Shown here: piece after piece, positions 16,650 to 26,154 of the stretch | Layout: every line of letters starts with the position of its first letter | How positions within the stretch are numbered: position 1 is the stretch's first letter | Assembly: GCA_016708435.1 (NCBI GenBank) | Contig: JADJFV010000018.1 | Span: forward strand, 1-61,729 | Reading direction: 5' to 3' | From: Leptospiraceae bacterium | Lineage (GTDB): Bacteria > Spirochaetota > Leptospiria > Leptospirales > Leptospiraceae | Length of the DNA: 61,729 bases | Position numbers and translations under genes: made by a program | Notes under the pieces: model-generated | What the model saw: only the letters and a program-made list of their open reading frames with translations | Told to the model about the DNA's origin: nothing | Databases searched by the model: none

Positions 16650-17402
16650 CTAATCTGTCTTCAGACGAATTTTCATTGACTTCAGCATCTTACTTGCTGC
16701 ATCTTGCCGTGCTTTTTGCTTACTGTTTCCCGACCCTATTTTTTCACCAACATTTTTTACCTTAACCTTTACACGAAATATTTTATTATGATCAGGTCCT
16801 TCTTCTGAAAGAATCTCATAGGTCGGAAGCATTTTAAATTTCTTCTGACAAAATTCTTGCAGTGCTGTTTGATAATCTTTATAGGAATGGAGTTCGTTCT
16901 CTACAATATCTTCTACATGCGGCAAAATAAAATCAGCCACAGCAGTAATTCCCGATTCCAAAAAAATGGCACCAATTAATGCTTCTAAAACATTTTCGAG
17001 GTTACTGCGATTTGTCGCTCCCCCACTTGTTCTCTCACCTTTTCCAAGAAGCAAATAATGGCTTAGTTCAAGGGAAGTCGAAATATTGGCTAATACTGCT
17101 CCTGATACAATTCTAGACTTTATTTTTGAAAGCTTGCCTTCCGAGTGAGTTGGAAATTTTTGGAAAAGATAATTACTTACAACTAGACCGAGAACGGAGT
17201 CACCGAGAAACTCAAGGCGCTCATTATCCTCATAAGGAATTGTCGTTTCATTTAAAAAAGATTTATGGGTAAATGCTGAATTTAATAAAACTAGATTGTG
17301 AAATGGAACCTTGATTTTTTTAATCAAGTCTCTTAGGTCTTTGACTCTTTCTTGAGGTAGATGTTTTAAAGAAGATGTGCTTTGTGAATTTTCTTTTGTC
17401 AA
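16650..17402 (-). CDS. rnc: Ribonuclease III
   Basis: The 250-aa protein contains the RNase III signature NERLEFLGDSVLGLVVS and the second catalytic block LEALIGAIFLESG. A C-terminal double-stranded RNA binding domain follows (DYQTALQEFCQKK, then IGSGNSKQKARQDAASKML). It processes rRNA and structured mRNA. The acpP-rnc order is common in bacteria. Here a strong hairpin separates the two genes. Confidence 0.96.
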   Translation of the reverse strand: MTKENSQSTSSLKHLPQERVKDLRDLIKKIKVPFHNLVLLNSAFTHKSFLNETTIPYEDNERLEFLGDSVLGLVVSNYLFQKFPTHSEGKLSKIKSRIVSGAVLANISTSLELSHYLLLGKGERTSGGATNRSNLENVLEALIGAIFLESGITAVADFILPHVEDIVENELHSYKDYQTALQEFCQKKFKMLPTYEILSEEGPDHNKIFRVKVKVKNVGEKIGSGNSKQKARQDAASKMLKSMKIRLKTD

Positions 17403-17416
17403 AAGGGAAAATAAAA

Positions 17417-17456
17417 TTAATACGAAATTAGCAATCGCTTGCTAACTTCGTATTAA
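17417..17456 (-). terminator. Strong hairpin between acpP and rnc
   Basis: The two arms are 17417-17434 and 17439-17456, 18 bp each, with a TCGC loop. They differ at one position. On the minus-strand transcript that position becomes a G-U wobble, so the stem is fully paired in the acpP/rnc direction, and it is followed by TTTTATTTT. It should terminate or attenuate acpP transcripts before rnc, giving high ACP and low RNase III expression. Confidence 0.75.
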
Positions 17457-17472
17457 AAAAGTTAGAAAACGA

Positions 17473-17706
17473 TCAGGATTTTGCTTTGTCGATGTATTTA
17501 GCAACATCGCCAACTGTCTGAATCTTTTCAGCATCTTCATCAGAGATTTCGATTCCGAATTCTTCTTCTAATGCCATAACGAGTTCCACTGTATCGAGTG
17601 AATCTGCACCGAGATCATCAATAAAGTGTGCTTCTGGTGTTACTTCAGTCTCGTCTACTCCGAGTTGCTCAACGATGATCGCTTTAATTTTTTCTAAATC
17701 TGCCAT
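17473..17706 (-). CDS. acpP: Acyl carrier protein
   Basis: The 77-aa acidic protein has the phosphopantetheine site DSLDTVELVMALEEEFGIEI (serine in DSL). It carries acyl chains in fatty-acid and lipid A synthesis. GGAGG lies ahead of the ATG (minus strand). A 190-bp AT-rich interval upstream (17707-17895) must hold its promoter. No confident -35/-10 pair is visible, only a small GATACT...AGTATC inverted repeat. Confidence 0.97.
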   Translation of the reverse strand: MADLEKIKAIIVEQLGVDETEVTPEAHFIDDLGADSLDTVELVMALEEEFGIEISDEDAEKIQTVGDVAKYIDKAKS

Positions 17707-17895
17707 TTTTTACCTCCGGCTAATACCCTTTAATAAATTTTAATATTTTTAAAATATGCCAATGATGCAGCAAAAAAATATATAAGATTAAAGGCTAAAC
17801 GATACTTATTTAGTATCTTAAAATTGACGCTCTATAATTTAAAAAAATTTGGCAAGTCTTAATCATAATTTTTTGATACTTATTTAAAAAATAAT

Positions 17896-19044
17896 TTAAA
17901 TTGTTATTTTTATTGATCCAATAAGGAGTCCAAGAACAAAACCAAGCAAAGTTCCATTAATTCGTATATTTTCCAATATATTGCGAGTCTTCCATTCAAT
18001 GTTTACCCTGAAATCTTTTGGGTCTTGACTCTTTAGTCGCTCAGAGATTTTCTCACCGATGAACTTTGACACTTGATCATCGATTTTATCTTCTATAAAC
18101 TCAAAGAATTCTCTCACAGGCATATAATTTCGGAGAGTCTTCGATGCTTTGATATGATTTTTATGTAATAGAATGTATTTTGAAGCAATTTCTAGCGATG
18201 TCTCGCGCAATTGCGTTATTAGAGCCTGAACCGCCGTTGTTTTCTGTTCCACACTGAGTGATTGCCACGATAAAATGTATTTATCCGCACTCATAGAGAT
18301 GATAGTTACCATTTCGTCTAGAAATTGTTCATTCTCTGAAAAACTCTCTTCCCCTGATTTTAGTTTTTCTCCATACTGTTTAATTATATTGGGTATATTA
18401 ATAAACATAGTTACGAATTTAGTCATCGCATTCTGTTGACTTACAATCTTTCCCACGAAATCTTTGAATTCCTGCTCTTCTGAAATTTTTGAAAGCGTAT
18501 CACCGACACAAATCTTAATTGTATGAATGATAATTTGATCCGAGGAAGCATTTGTAATTAAAGACATTTCACTCAGAGTAAAATTATACTGAACAATGTA
18601 TTCAACTACTGAGCTTTCAATTTTTGCCCAGAAATTTTCTAAAATCTTTTTCGTATTTTCTTTTGTATCAAAATAGGAATCGAGTAATTTATAAATTTGC
18701 TCATTTGTCTCAGGACTATCTAATACATCATTGATCTGGTTCTTTAACGTATTTTTATCAAGCAAATCAGAGGCGACCCACTGACCAATTTCTTCAGCTA
18801 CGATGAGGCTATCATTTTCAATTGCATTATAAGTTTTCCAAACAGCAAACCAATCACAGAGTCCGCCAACAAATCCTCCTTCAAATGCATTTACCAAAAT
18901 CTTTCGAATCGATTCATGAGTTGTCAAAACAGTCCCTGATTCTAAAAAAATCAGGGAAATTCCAGAAATAAAAAGAAGGCTAATGGCAATAATCTGCTTT
19001 TTCCGATAAGGAGTTTTTTTTAAAATAAATTCTTCTTTAAACAT
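17896..19044 (-). CDS. DUF445 family membrane protein
   Basis: The 382-aa protein has one helix near the N-terminus (IIAISLLFISGISLIFLESG), then the DUF445 hallmark FEGGFVGGLCDWFAVWKTYN. A long amphipathic helical region follows, and the protein ends in a C-terminal membrane helix (GTLLGFVLGLLIGSIKITI). This is the YjiN-like layout. Function is not established. Confidence 0.85.
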   Translation of the reverse strand: MFKEEFILKKTPYRKKQIIAISLLFISGISLIFLESGTVLTTHESIRKILVNAFEGGFVGGLCDWFAVWKTYNAIENDSLIVAEEIGQWVASDLLDKNTLKNQINDVLDSPETNEQIYKLLDSYFDTKENTKKILENFWAKIESSVVEYIVQYNFTLSEMSLITNASSDQIIIHTIKICVGDTLSKISEEQEFKDFVGKIVSQQNAMTKFVTMFINIPNIIKQYGEKLKSGEESFSENEQFLDEMVTIISMSADKYILSWQSLSVEQKTTAVQALITQLRETSLEIASKYILLHKNHIKASKTLRNYMPVREFFEFIEDKIDDQVSKFIGEKISERLKSQDPKDFRVNIEWKTRNILENIRINGTLLGFVLGLLIGSIKITI

Positions 19045-19119
19045 TCTACATCCAGTATTTAATTTTTGCTTAGCGGCTAATGCTTCTTTTTCACGATTTT
19101 AAGAAATGAGTATTATATT

Positions 19120-19602
19120 TCACAAATATTTTTCTAATTCCTTTGCAATTTCTTCCGGAGTAGTTTTGGGAGAATATCTTTTTATCGTCTTACCGGTCTT
19201 ATCCACTAGAAATTTCTGGAAATTCCATTCAATTTCTCCTTCAAAGCCAGGACTAGTTTCCTTAGATGTCAGGTATTTATACAAATCAGATTGACCTTCT
19301 CCTTTTTTGACTTTCATTTTCGCAAACATTGGAAATGATACTTTGTAATTTAATTCACAAAACTGTTTGATATCCGCTTCTGTTCCAGGCTCTTGACCCA
19401 TAAAATCATTTGCTGGAAATCCTAAAATGATAAAACCTCTGTCCTTATATTTATCATATAGTTCTTGGAGTCCCTTGTATTGCGGAGTAAGTCCGCACTT
19501 GGAAGCAACATTGACAATGAGTATTGTCTTTCCCTTGTATTGATTCAAATCTACAACACTGCCGTTAATGTCTTTTACTGTATGGTTTAATGGTTCATTC
19601 AT
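19120..19602 (-). CDS. Glutathione peroxidase family thiol peroxidase
   Basis: The 160-aa protein contains ILIVNVASKCGLTPQYKGLQ with the peroxidatic cysteine (no selenocysteine), the FPANDFMGQEPG motif and the conserved IEWNFQKFLVD. It reduces peroxides, probably with thioredoxin as in most bacterial members. The ATG at 19602 has AGGAT upstream; longer readings to 19650 add unrelated residues. Confidence 0.93.
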   Translation of the reverse strand: MNEPLNHTVKDINGSVVDLNQYKGKTILIVNVASKCGLTPQYKGLQELYDKYKDRGFIILGFPANDFMGQEPGTEADIKQFCELNYKVSFPMFAKMKVKKGEGQSDLYKYLTSKETSPGFEGEIEWNFQKFLVDKTGKTIKRYSPKTTPEEIAKELEKYL

Positions 19603-19660
19603 ATTGATTATCCTTTCTTGCATTAGATAATTTATATCTATCCATGGCAAATAAAATTAT

Positions 19661-21361
19661 CTATAGAGAATAAGATAACTGTTTCACATTACTCAAAATA
19701 TATTTTTCCATTTCCTGTTTAGATACTGGCTTAGAAAAAAAATATCCTTGAAAATATTCACATCGCAAATAGCGCATAAACTCGAGTTGCTCTAAAGTTT
19801 CAACTCCTTCCGCATTCACTCGAATGTTTAGTTTGTGTGCCATAGAAACAATTGCGGAAGCAACCGCTGCATCTTGATAGTTTTCTGTAACTCCACGTAC
19901 TAAAGTTTTGCTAACATTAATTGTATCAATCGGATAATCTTTCAGCTTGCCTAACGACGAATAGCCAGAACCAAAATCATCGAGTGTTATTTTGATTCCA
20001 AGCATATGAATATTATTTAAAATTTCTTCACTGGTCTCCGGATTTTTCATAATTGAATTTTCATTTATTTCCAATTCCAAAAGATTTGCCTGAAACCCTG
20101 TCTCTAGAAGAATATCTTTTATCAGAACAAGTAAATTATCATCATAAAATTGTCTTTCGGATAGATTAATGGAAATCGGAATTTTTCCTAGTCCCATTTT
20201 TTGCCATTCTAAGTTATCAAGAATAGCCTCTTTAAAAATCCATTTACTCAGTATTAGCAGTACTCCCGATTCTTCTATTGCTTCAAAAAATTTTATTGTC
20301 TCTAAAATTTCCGAATTCAAATTCCAACGCAATAAAACTTCGATAGAATGCACTGTCCTAGTAAGAATATTCATCCTTGGTTGATAATGCAAAAAAAATT
20401 CATTATTTCGCATTGCCTGGTTCAATTTCGTTTCAATTGTAAATTTACTCGTGACCTTCGTATCCATTCCTGATGAATAAATTCTAAATTTATTTCGACC
20501 AGACTCTTTTGCTTTATACATTGCAATGTCTGCATGTTTCAAAATTAGGTCAATATCAGCCACGGTGTCTTTCGACAAATGAGCATAAACCCCAATACTT
20601 GTCGTAATAAATAGTTCATGTTCGCCTAAAAGAAACGGCTCAGCAAAGCATTCTAATATTTTCTTTGCGTAAACATTCTGAATGATATTCGCGTCTGTAT
20701 GAAAACAAGCAATCACGAATTCATCACCACCTAACCGACTGACAAGAACATCGAGCGTTACCGGAAATAAATTTAAGATTCGACTTGCAACGGACTTAAT
20801 TAAAACGTCACCAATCAAATGTCCCAATGTATCGTTGATTGTTTTGAATCTGTCTAGATCCAATAAAAATAAGAGTATATCTTTCCGATTCGATTTGCTA
20901 AGTTCTTCAGACAATCGAGAATAAAGAAATCTTCGATTAGGTAAATCTGTCAGCAAGTCATGGTTAGCCGAATGCTCCAATTTCAAGATCGCCACTTTCG
21001 TTTCCGTAATATCACGACCCTGACGGATAATGTTGATTAGGTTTCCTTCTTGATCAAAGCTTGGCGAAATAATTCTTAGTATGTATTTTTTATCACCATT
21101 GTATTCAAATTCTTCTTCATATTCTAGAGAATGTCTTAATTCAATTGATTTTTCAATTTGTATCATTCGAATCGTTGCAATGTCTTCGCTCAACGATTTT
21201 ATTTTACACCATTCAATATCCGACTTGCCAATCAAGGCATTTCGAATTAAAGCATCGGGCTCTTCTTCTTTGTTTATATATGTAAATTTTAAATTAGAGT
21301 CATAAATTACAACACCTAAGGATACCTGGTTTAATGCATTTTCAAATGTTAACTCGTTCAA
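19661..21361 (-). CDS. PAS-GGDEF-EAL protein with a degenerate EAL domain
   Basis: The 566-aa protein has an N-terminal PAS domain (about 1-125) and a GGDEF diguanylate cyclase domain with the intact motif RLGGDEFVIA. The EAL phosphodiesterase domain (about 310-560) is less complete. The EAL triad reads EVL, the EITE-equivalent reads EINE and LDDFGSGYSSL is intact. The usual KID motif after it reads NVS (PIDTINVSKTLV), so a conserved Lys and Asp are lost. AEGVETLEQ is intact. It probably makes c-di-GMP or acts as a sensor with impaired hydrolysis. It has no membrane segment. Confidence 0.88.
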   Translation of the reverse strand: MNELTFENALNQVSLGVVIYDSNLKFTYINKEEEPDALIRNALIGKSDIEWCKIKSLSEDIATIRMIQIEKSIELRHSLEYEEEFEYNGDKKYILRIISPSFDQEGNLINIIRQGRDITETKVAILKLEHSANHDLLTDLPNRRFLYSRLSEELSKSNRKDILLFLLDLDRFKTINDTLGHLIGDVLIKSVASRILNLFPVTLDVLVSRLGGDEFVIACFHTDANIIQNVYAKKILECFAEPFLLGEHELFITTSIGVYAHLSKDTVADIDLILKHADIAMYKAKESGRNKFRIYSSGMDTKVTSKFTIETKLNQAMRNNEFFLHYQPRMNILTRTVHSIEVLLRWNLNSEILETIKFFEAIEESGVLLILSKWIFKEAILDNLEWQKMGLGKIPISINLSERQFYDDNLLVLIKDILLETGFQANLLELEINENSIMKNPETSEEILNNIHMLGIKITLDDFGSGYSSLGKLKDYPIDTINVSKTLVRGVTENYQDAAVASAIVSMAHKLNIRVNAEGVETLEQLEFMRYLRCEYFQGYFFSKPVSKQEMEKYILSNVKQLSYSL

Positions 21362-21370
21362 ACGTTGCCC

Positions 21371-21970
21371 CTAATTTATTTTTAGAACTTGGCGAATTAT
21401 TTCAGCAGTATCATCTATATTCATATCGCTTATTACCTTTGAGACTTCTTTTACCGCTGTCTTTTCATCAAATCCAAGTTGAACTAGAGCAAGGACAGAT
21501 AAATCCTTCTTATCCTCTTTCGTTGGGGAATAATTCACGTCAGCCACATTTAGAAAGGCTTCGAATTTTTTTAGATTCTGTTTTACTTCGAAAATTATTT
21601 TTTCAGATGTTTTACCTTTTACTTTAGGAATTTTCTCTAACTTTGAATTATCTCCATTAACCACTGCCTTATACAAATCATCGGCACTCATAAATGAAAG
21701 AATTTTCAAAGCGGTCATTTCGCCAATTCCATGTAAGCCGCGAATTAATTTAAATAGTTCCCTGTCTCTAATATTTAAGAATCCAAATAGTCTTTGCATT
21801 CTTTCATTGATTAAATGATAAATACAAAGTGTTACCTGACTATCTTTGATTAACCTTAATTCCTCATATGTTTTAAAGGAAATAAATATCTCATAGATGA
21901 CCCCATTCACATCCAATTCAACAAAACTTACATCTAACCGTTCAATCCTACCCTTTAATCCTGCTATCAA
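21371..21970 (-). CDS. ruvA: Holliday junction DNA helicase subunit RuvA
   Basis: The 199-aa protein starts MIAGLKGRIERLDVSFVELD (OB domain). It has two helix-hairpin-helix segments around FKLIRGLHGIGEMTALKILS and KLEKIPKVKGKTSEKIIFEV, and a C-terminal RuvB-interaction helix. The length is normal. It lies 12 bp downstream of ptsI and 9 bp upstream of the GGDEF-EAL gene, on the same strand. Confidence 0.95.
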   Translation of the reverse strand: MIAGLKGRIERLDVSFVELDVNGVIYEIFISFKTYEELRLIKDSQVTLCIYHLINERMQRLFGFLNIRDRELFKLIRGLHGIGEMTALKILSFMSADDLYKAVVNGDNSKLEKIPKVKGKTSEKIIFEVKQNLKKFEAFLNVADVNYSPTKEDKKDLSVLALVQLGFDEKTAVKEVSKVISDMNIDDTAEIIRQVLKIN

Positions 21971-21981
21971 AATTTATTCCT

Positions 21982-23700
21982 TTAATTAATATGTTTATTG
22001 AAGAGAAATGAATCAATCTCAGTGTATTTTTCTTCTTCTGATAATTTTAAAACTTTCTCTGCTAATAGTTGAGCCTGTTGTATATCCATCGATGCGACTA
22101 TCTTTTTAATTTTTCTTACTAGTGGCAACGAAACGGATAATTCTCGTAAGCCAAAGCCTATCAGTAAAATTGTAAAATTAGTATCCGAAGCTAATTCACC
22201 ACAAATGCTTAAGGGAATATTAAATGTATTCGAAGCTCCTATTATCATATGGAGTGTTCTGAGAAAAGAAAGATTATACGGATTATAAAGATCTGAAATA
22301 TAATGATTATTTCTATCTACTGCCATTGTGTATTGTAACAAATCATTCGTGCCGATGGAAAAAAAATCACACTCACGAGCAAATTGATCAAGAGCCAACG
22401 CACAAGCAGGAGTTTCCACCATGATGCCAATCTTGATATCTTTGTATTCAAGATTTTTTTTCTTTAAGTCAGCTTTACAGTCTTCAATTATTTTTTTTGT
22501 TCTGATGACTTCCGATATTGTGCTGACCATAGGAATCATAATCGATAGATTTCCGTATACCGAGGCACGCAAAATAGCTCTTAGCTGCTTCTTAAACCAA
22601 GAAGGATTTTTAAGAGAATATCTTACTCCTCTATTTCCAAGAAATGGGTTATCCTCTTTGTATTTATTATCGAATTTATCTCCCCCCAAATCGAAGGTTC
22701 GAATTGTCACGGGTAAATTCTGCATATCCGCAGCAATCTTTTTATAAATTCTAAATTGTTCTTCCTCATCATGAATCTTGTCAGCATCTTCAATTAGAAT
22801 TGTCTCACTTCGATAAAGTCCTACTCCATCAGCATTGGATTTTATAATTGATTCACAATCATTTTCAGAATCTAAGTTTACTTTAATTGAAATACGCTGT
22901 CCATCTCTAGTAAAAGAATTTATCGCTTCTTCCTTCTTTTCTTCTAAAGGAGAACTTGACCCATAATATTTAATTTGGTTAAAGGATGGATTGCGGATAA
23001 CGACTCCATCGTCAGCATCAAGCAATATACATTCATCATCTTCAATCAAAGAAGTAATCTTATTTAGACCAACTACAGTTGGGATAGAATAATTCTTTGC
23101 AAGTATTGCCATATGACCGGTTTTGCCACCCATCTCGGTGGCAATTCCTTTCACCATCTTCTTATCAATGTGAATCATTTGAGAAGGAGTAAGCTCATGA
23201 GCAACGATAATGACTTCTTCTTTTAATTCCGATAAAATATGATGATCACTCTTTCGACCCAAGAGGTTATCTTCAATTCGCCGCCCGATGTCTCTAATGT
23301 CAACAGATCTCTCGCTGAAATAATCATCATTTAACCCGGCAAATTTATTTGAAATTTCATCAATTGAGTTAAATAGAGCGAATGCGCTATTCTCATGATT
23401 ATTTTGAATTCGGTTAATTACCCCATCTAGTAGCAGTGGATCATCAAGCATGCAAATTTGCGAAACCAAAATATCTTTTATATCCTGATTCATAGACTTT
23501 TTATCTATGATCGCTTCAAGTTCTTTCTTAGTTTTACGAAGTGCTTTTAAAAACCTTGCGACTTCTAGTTTTACTTTTCTTTCTTCAATATGGGTTTGAA
23601 GTATGATGTGGTTACTTGAAATAATCTTGAGTGCTTTGCCATAGAACTTACCGTACGAAGCAGGAATTCCTCTGTAAACTGTTGTTTTATTCGTTGGCAT
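21982..23700 (-). CDS. ptsI: PTS enzyme I (phosphoenolpyruvate-protein phosphotransferase)
   Basis: The 572-aa protein has the phosphohistidine site GGKTGHMAILAKNYSIPTVV and the PEP-binding blocks GLYRSETILI, NPFLGNRGVRYSL and FFSIGTNDLLQYTMAVDRNN. The length is normal for EI. It transfers phosphate from PEP to HPr. No HPr gene is adjacent; in spirochaetes the PTS is often regulatory. Confidence 0.95.
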   Translation of the reverse strand: MPTNKTTVYRGIPASYGKFYGKALKIISSNHIILQTHIEERKVKLEVARFLKALRKTKKELEAIIDKKSMNQDIKDILVSQICMLDDPLLLDGVINRIQNNHENSAFALFNSIDEISNKFAGLNDDYFSERSVDIRDIGRRIEDNLLGRKSDHHILSELKEEVIIVAHELTPSQMIHIDKKMVKGIATEMGGKTGHMAILAKNYSIPTVVGLNKITSLIEDDECILLDADDGVVIRNPSFNQIKYYGSSSPLEEKKEEAINSFTRDGQRISIKVNLDSENDCESIIKSNADGVGLYRSETILIEDADKIHDEEEQFRIYKKIAADMQNLPVTIRTFDLGGDKFDNKYKEDNPFLGNRGVRYSLKNPSWFKKQLRAILRASVYGNLSIMIPMVSTISEVIRTKKIIEDCKADLKKKNLEYKDIKIGIMVETPACALALDQFARECDFFSIGTNDLLQYTMAVDRNNHYISDLYNPYNLSFLRTLHMIIGASNTFNIPLSICGELASDTNFTILLIGFGLRELSVSLPLVRKIKKIVASMDIQQAQLLAEKVLKLSEEEKYTEIDSFLFNKHIN

Positions 23701-24030
23701 AATACGTTTGGTAAACCATACTAATAACCAAAAATATTTCCATTCTTATTTGCAGTTTTTAATTTTAAAATGGAACTTCTTGCAAAGACTAGTGTTTTTG
23801 AACAAACTCTGAAATTTCTAGTTCGAAAGGACTTTGCGATCCTTACTTATATAGCATTTCTTCACGGTATCACTCCTGAGGTTCACGCCCATCACTCCCG
23901 TTCCCCAACCAATCGAACTACATTAAGAACTGCTACTGACCGAGATATCCCCTGTTGCCAAGTTAAGATCGCAATTCCACAGGATGTGATTTTTCATAGC
24001 TTGGCTTACGGTGAACAAAATTAAAAGGTA
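23701..24030. other. Interval between ptsI and lpxC with an unassigned 84-aa open frame
   Basis: A plus-strand frame is open from 23770 to 24024 (MELLAKTSVFEQTLKFLVRK...), while the other five frames are interrupted. It has no Shine-Dalgarno and I recognise no family. The base composition is richer in GC than the flanks. It could be a small gene, a decayed gene or a non-coding RNA. I cannot decide between these. Confidence 0.25.
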
Positions 24031-24033
24031 AAC

Positions 24034-24069
24034 TTTACTTTTATTCAGATATTTATGAATAAAAGTAAA
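24034..24069. terminator. Bidirectional hairpin downstream of lpxC
   Basis: A perfect 14-bp inverted repeat (24034-24047 and 24056-24069) has an 8-nt loop and is AT-rich. It lies 15 bp after the lpxC stop on the minus strand and after the 84-aa frame on the plus strand. Confidence 0.6.
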
Positions 24070-24083
24070 TTTAGATTACTTGC

Positions 24084-25004
24084 TTACGCTTCTTGGGCGA
24101 AGGCAGATACTTTATTATTTCGAAAATCGTGTATACGCTTACTTTTGAATTTTGAAACTTCATCACCGGTAATTCTACTCATGATTAGTTTTCCCATTGA
24201 TACATCGAGCGCATGTCCTGCTTTTGAAGCTAGAATATGTCCAATAATAGGTCGGCCAACGATTGATAAGTCTCCAATTAAGTCGAGAACTTTGTGGCGA
24301 ATGCATTCATTCTCAAAACGAAGGCTTTCATTTAAGTATCCATCTTCGGATAAAACGATAGCGTTGTCGAGAGAGCCACCTAAAGCCAATCCTCGCGCCT
24401 GCAAAGCTTCTACATCACGTAAGAATCCAAATGTTCTTGCAGGGAGAATTTCGCTCGAAAGGATTTTCTCATCTAAGTCCATAGTAATACTTTGCCCTCT
24501 TAAAAGAGGATGATTAAAATGAATATTATAGGTTACTTTTAGAGTTTCAGAAGGGAGGATTACAATGTATTTATCACCGTCGACTACCCATACAGGAGTT
24601 GTGATACGAATTGGATCAACTACATCGGTGAATTCAGTGACACCGATAGAATCAATTGCTTCTAAGAAAGGTCTAGAAGATCCATCCATAATTGGAATTT
24701 CGCTAGAGTCAATTTCCATAATTAAATCTGTGATTCCGCGAGTGAATAAAGCTGCCATTAGATGTTCCACAGTTTGCACAATACGAAATCCATCGCCCAA
24801 AGTGACTGCATTGCTTGTATCAACAACATAATTCAAACTGACTGGTATAATTGATTTTTTATTCCTGACATTACAAATGAAAATAAGTCCTGTGTGAGCC
24901 TCTGCTGGAATCAATTTCAGGCTAACTTTCTTTCCAGAATGTAACCCTATTCCACTGATTGTAATTTGACTCTTTAATGTTTTTCTAAAAATTTTGCTGT
25001 CCAT
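24084..25004 (-). CDS. lpxC: UDP-3-O-acyl-N-acetylglucosamine deacetylase
   Basis: The 306-aa protein contains the LpxC zinc and catalytic motifs: SGIGLHSGKKV, QTVEHLMAALF with the zinc His, IMDGSSRPF, RHKVLDLIGDLSIVG (HxxxD) and a late KAGHALD. It performs the committed step of lipid A synthesis, which shows that the organism is a lipid-A-bearing diderm. It stands alone, with 202 bp upstream that hold no recognised feature. Confidence 0.96.
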   Translation of the reverse strand: MDSKIFRKTLKSQITISGIGLHSGKKVSLKLIPAEAHTGLIFICNVRNKKSIIPVSLNYVVDTSNAVTLGDGFRIVQTVEHLMAALFTRGITDLIMEIDSSEIPIMDGSSRPFLEAIDSIGVTEFTDVVDPIRITTPVWVVDGDKYIVILPSETLKVTYNIHFNHPLLRGQSITMDLDEKILSSEILPARTFGFLRDVEALQARGLALGGSLDNAIVLSEDGYLNESLRFENECIRHKVLDLIGDLSIVGRPIIGHILASKAGHALDVSMGKLIMSRITGDEVSKFKSKRIHDFRNNKVSAFAQEA

Positions 25005-25206
25005 CTCTCTTGTTCCTTACTAAACATAGTATGCAATCCCTGTGCCAAGAAATCTGACATTAAAGTAGTGAATTTATTGAGTTCTGAGCGCTTTTGAAGG
25101 CATAATTTTGCTATTCAAGGTTTGAAACTGTATCAAATTAGCAACACTGTATCATCTAAACAACAGGTTATAAAACAAAAGGATTACAGGAAAAAAACAA
25201 AAAGGT

Positions 25207-25881
25207 TTAGAGAAAATTGAGTAAGTCGCGAATAGAATTTAATTTTATGCTGTAGCTTTCGATTTCTCCGTTATCCGCATGTCCATATTCACAGAATGCA
25301 AAAGGGCTTTCTCCGTCGACTGCCGCGTCCAAATCAGATTTTCGATCTCCAATCATGAGCGCATTTTCACCTAGAAGCTTATATCTTTCTATATAAGCTT
25401 TCAAAATATCGCCTTTCGACTGAAAGTCCTTATAATCAATAACAACAAGCTCTTCAAAAAATGACTCCAATTCATATGCATGAAGTATTGCATTAATGTA
25501 GGGAGCACGCCCATTAGATGCGATACAAAGAGTATATTTGCGCTCAAATAGTTCCTGAATTGTCTCCCGAACGCCTGAGTAAAGAGTGCCTTTCTTTTGG
25601 AATATCTTTTCACGTAACAAAGTTAAAACGCTATCTGAAATAGAATCTCTATCTTCCTCATTCAATTGCGGTAGGAGATTTCTAAAAATCTGTTTTACAG
25701 GAAGTCCGACCTGCTCAATTATTTTTTCTTTGCTAGGAATTGGGATGTGACGACCAGAAGACTGAGCAAATCTTTGAATGGATTCTATATAAGTATCCAA
25801 TATAATGTTTTCAGACGAAAATAATGTTCCGTCCACATCAAACGCTAGTATCTTGATTTTTTCTTTTTGAAATGGATACAT
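25207..25881 (-). CDS. HAD-family phosphatase (phosphoglycolate-phosphatase-like)
   Basis: The 224-aa protein has HAD motif I LAFDVDGTLFSSE, motif II LCIASNGRAPY and motif IV MIGDRKSDLDAA with the two acidic metal ligands. An alpha-helical cap follows motif I. The layout is that of subfamily I Gph-like hydrolases; the substrate is unknown. It starts 12 bp after the 67-aa ORF. Confidence 0.9.
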   Translation of the reverse strand: MYPFQKEKIKILAFDVDGTLFSSENIILDTYIESIQRFAQSSGRHIPIPSKEKIIEQVGLPVKQIFRNLLPQLNEEDRDSISDSVLTLLREKIFQKKGTLYSGVRETIQELFERKYTLCIASNGRAPYINAILHAYELESFFEELVVIDYKDFQSKGDILKAYIERYKLLGENALMIGDRKSDLDAAVDGESPFAFCEYGHADNGEIESYSIKLNSIRDLLNFL

Positions 25882-25893
25882 TTGAATACCAAT

Positions 25894-26097
25894 TTACTTT
25901 GAAAGGAAATGAGTTAACTCTACCGCTATTTTGTTAATTGCAAAATCCATATAGCCTGGATCTTCTATCTTGCGTTTATAAAGTTCGTATTTATTTTGCA
26001 GATTTCTAGAAATACCTCTTTTACGAAGTATAATCGGATCTGGTCCAAAATCCGACGGATCTAAAAGAGTCCCCGTAGAATGTATCATTTTATTCAT
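25894..26097 (-). CDS. Small hypothetical protein (67 aa)
   Basis: A short soluble protein with an AGGGA Shine-Dalgarno before the ATG and same-strand neighbours close by (yraN upstream, HAD gene 12 bp downstream). It has a conserved-looking core, DPSDFGPDPIILRKRGISRN. Family unknown. Confidence 0.6.
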   Translation of the reverse strand: MNKMIHSTGTLLDPSDFGPDPIILRKRGISRNLQNKYELYKRKIEDPGYMDFAINKIAVELTHFLSK

Positions 26098-26154
26098 AGT
26101 TACTTCCCTGTAACAAATTTAGTCTTCATCCTTGAAAACTTTTAAAGAAAAAAT

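Noticed and set aside
17707..17895. Promoter boxes for acpP
   Set aside because: Several AT-rich hexamers fit poorly and spacing is off, so no site is claimed.
23770..24024. HPr gene next to ptsI
   Set aside because: The 84-aa frame is on the other strand and lacks the HPr His15 and Ser46 motifs.
24055..24513. 152-aa plus-strand open frame
   Set aside because: It lies antisense to lpxC, which is certain. The frame has no recognised domain.
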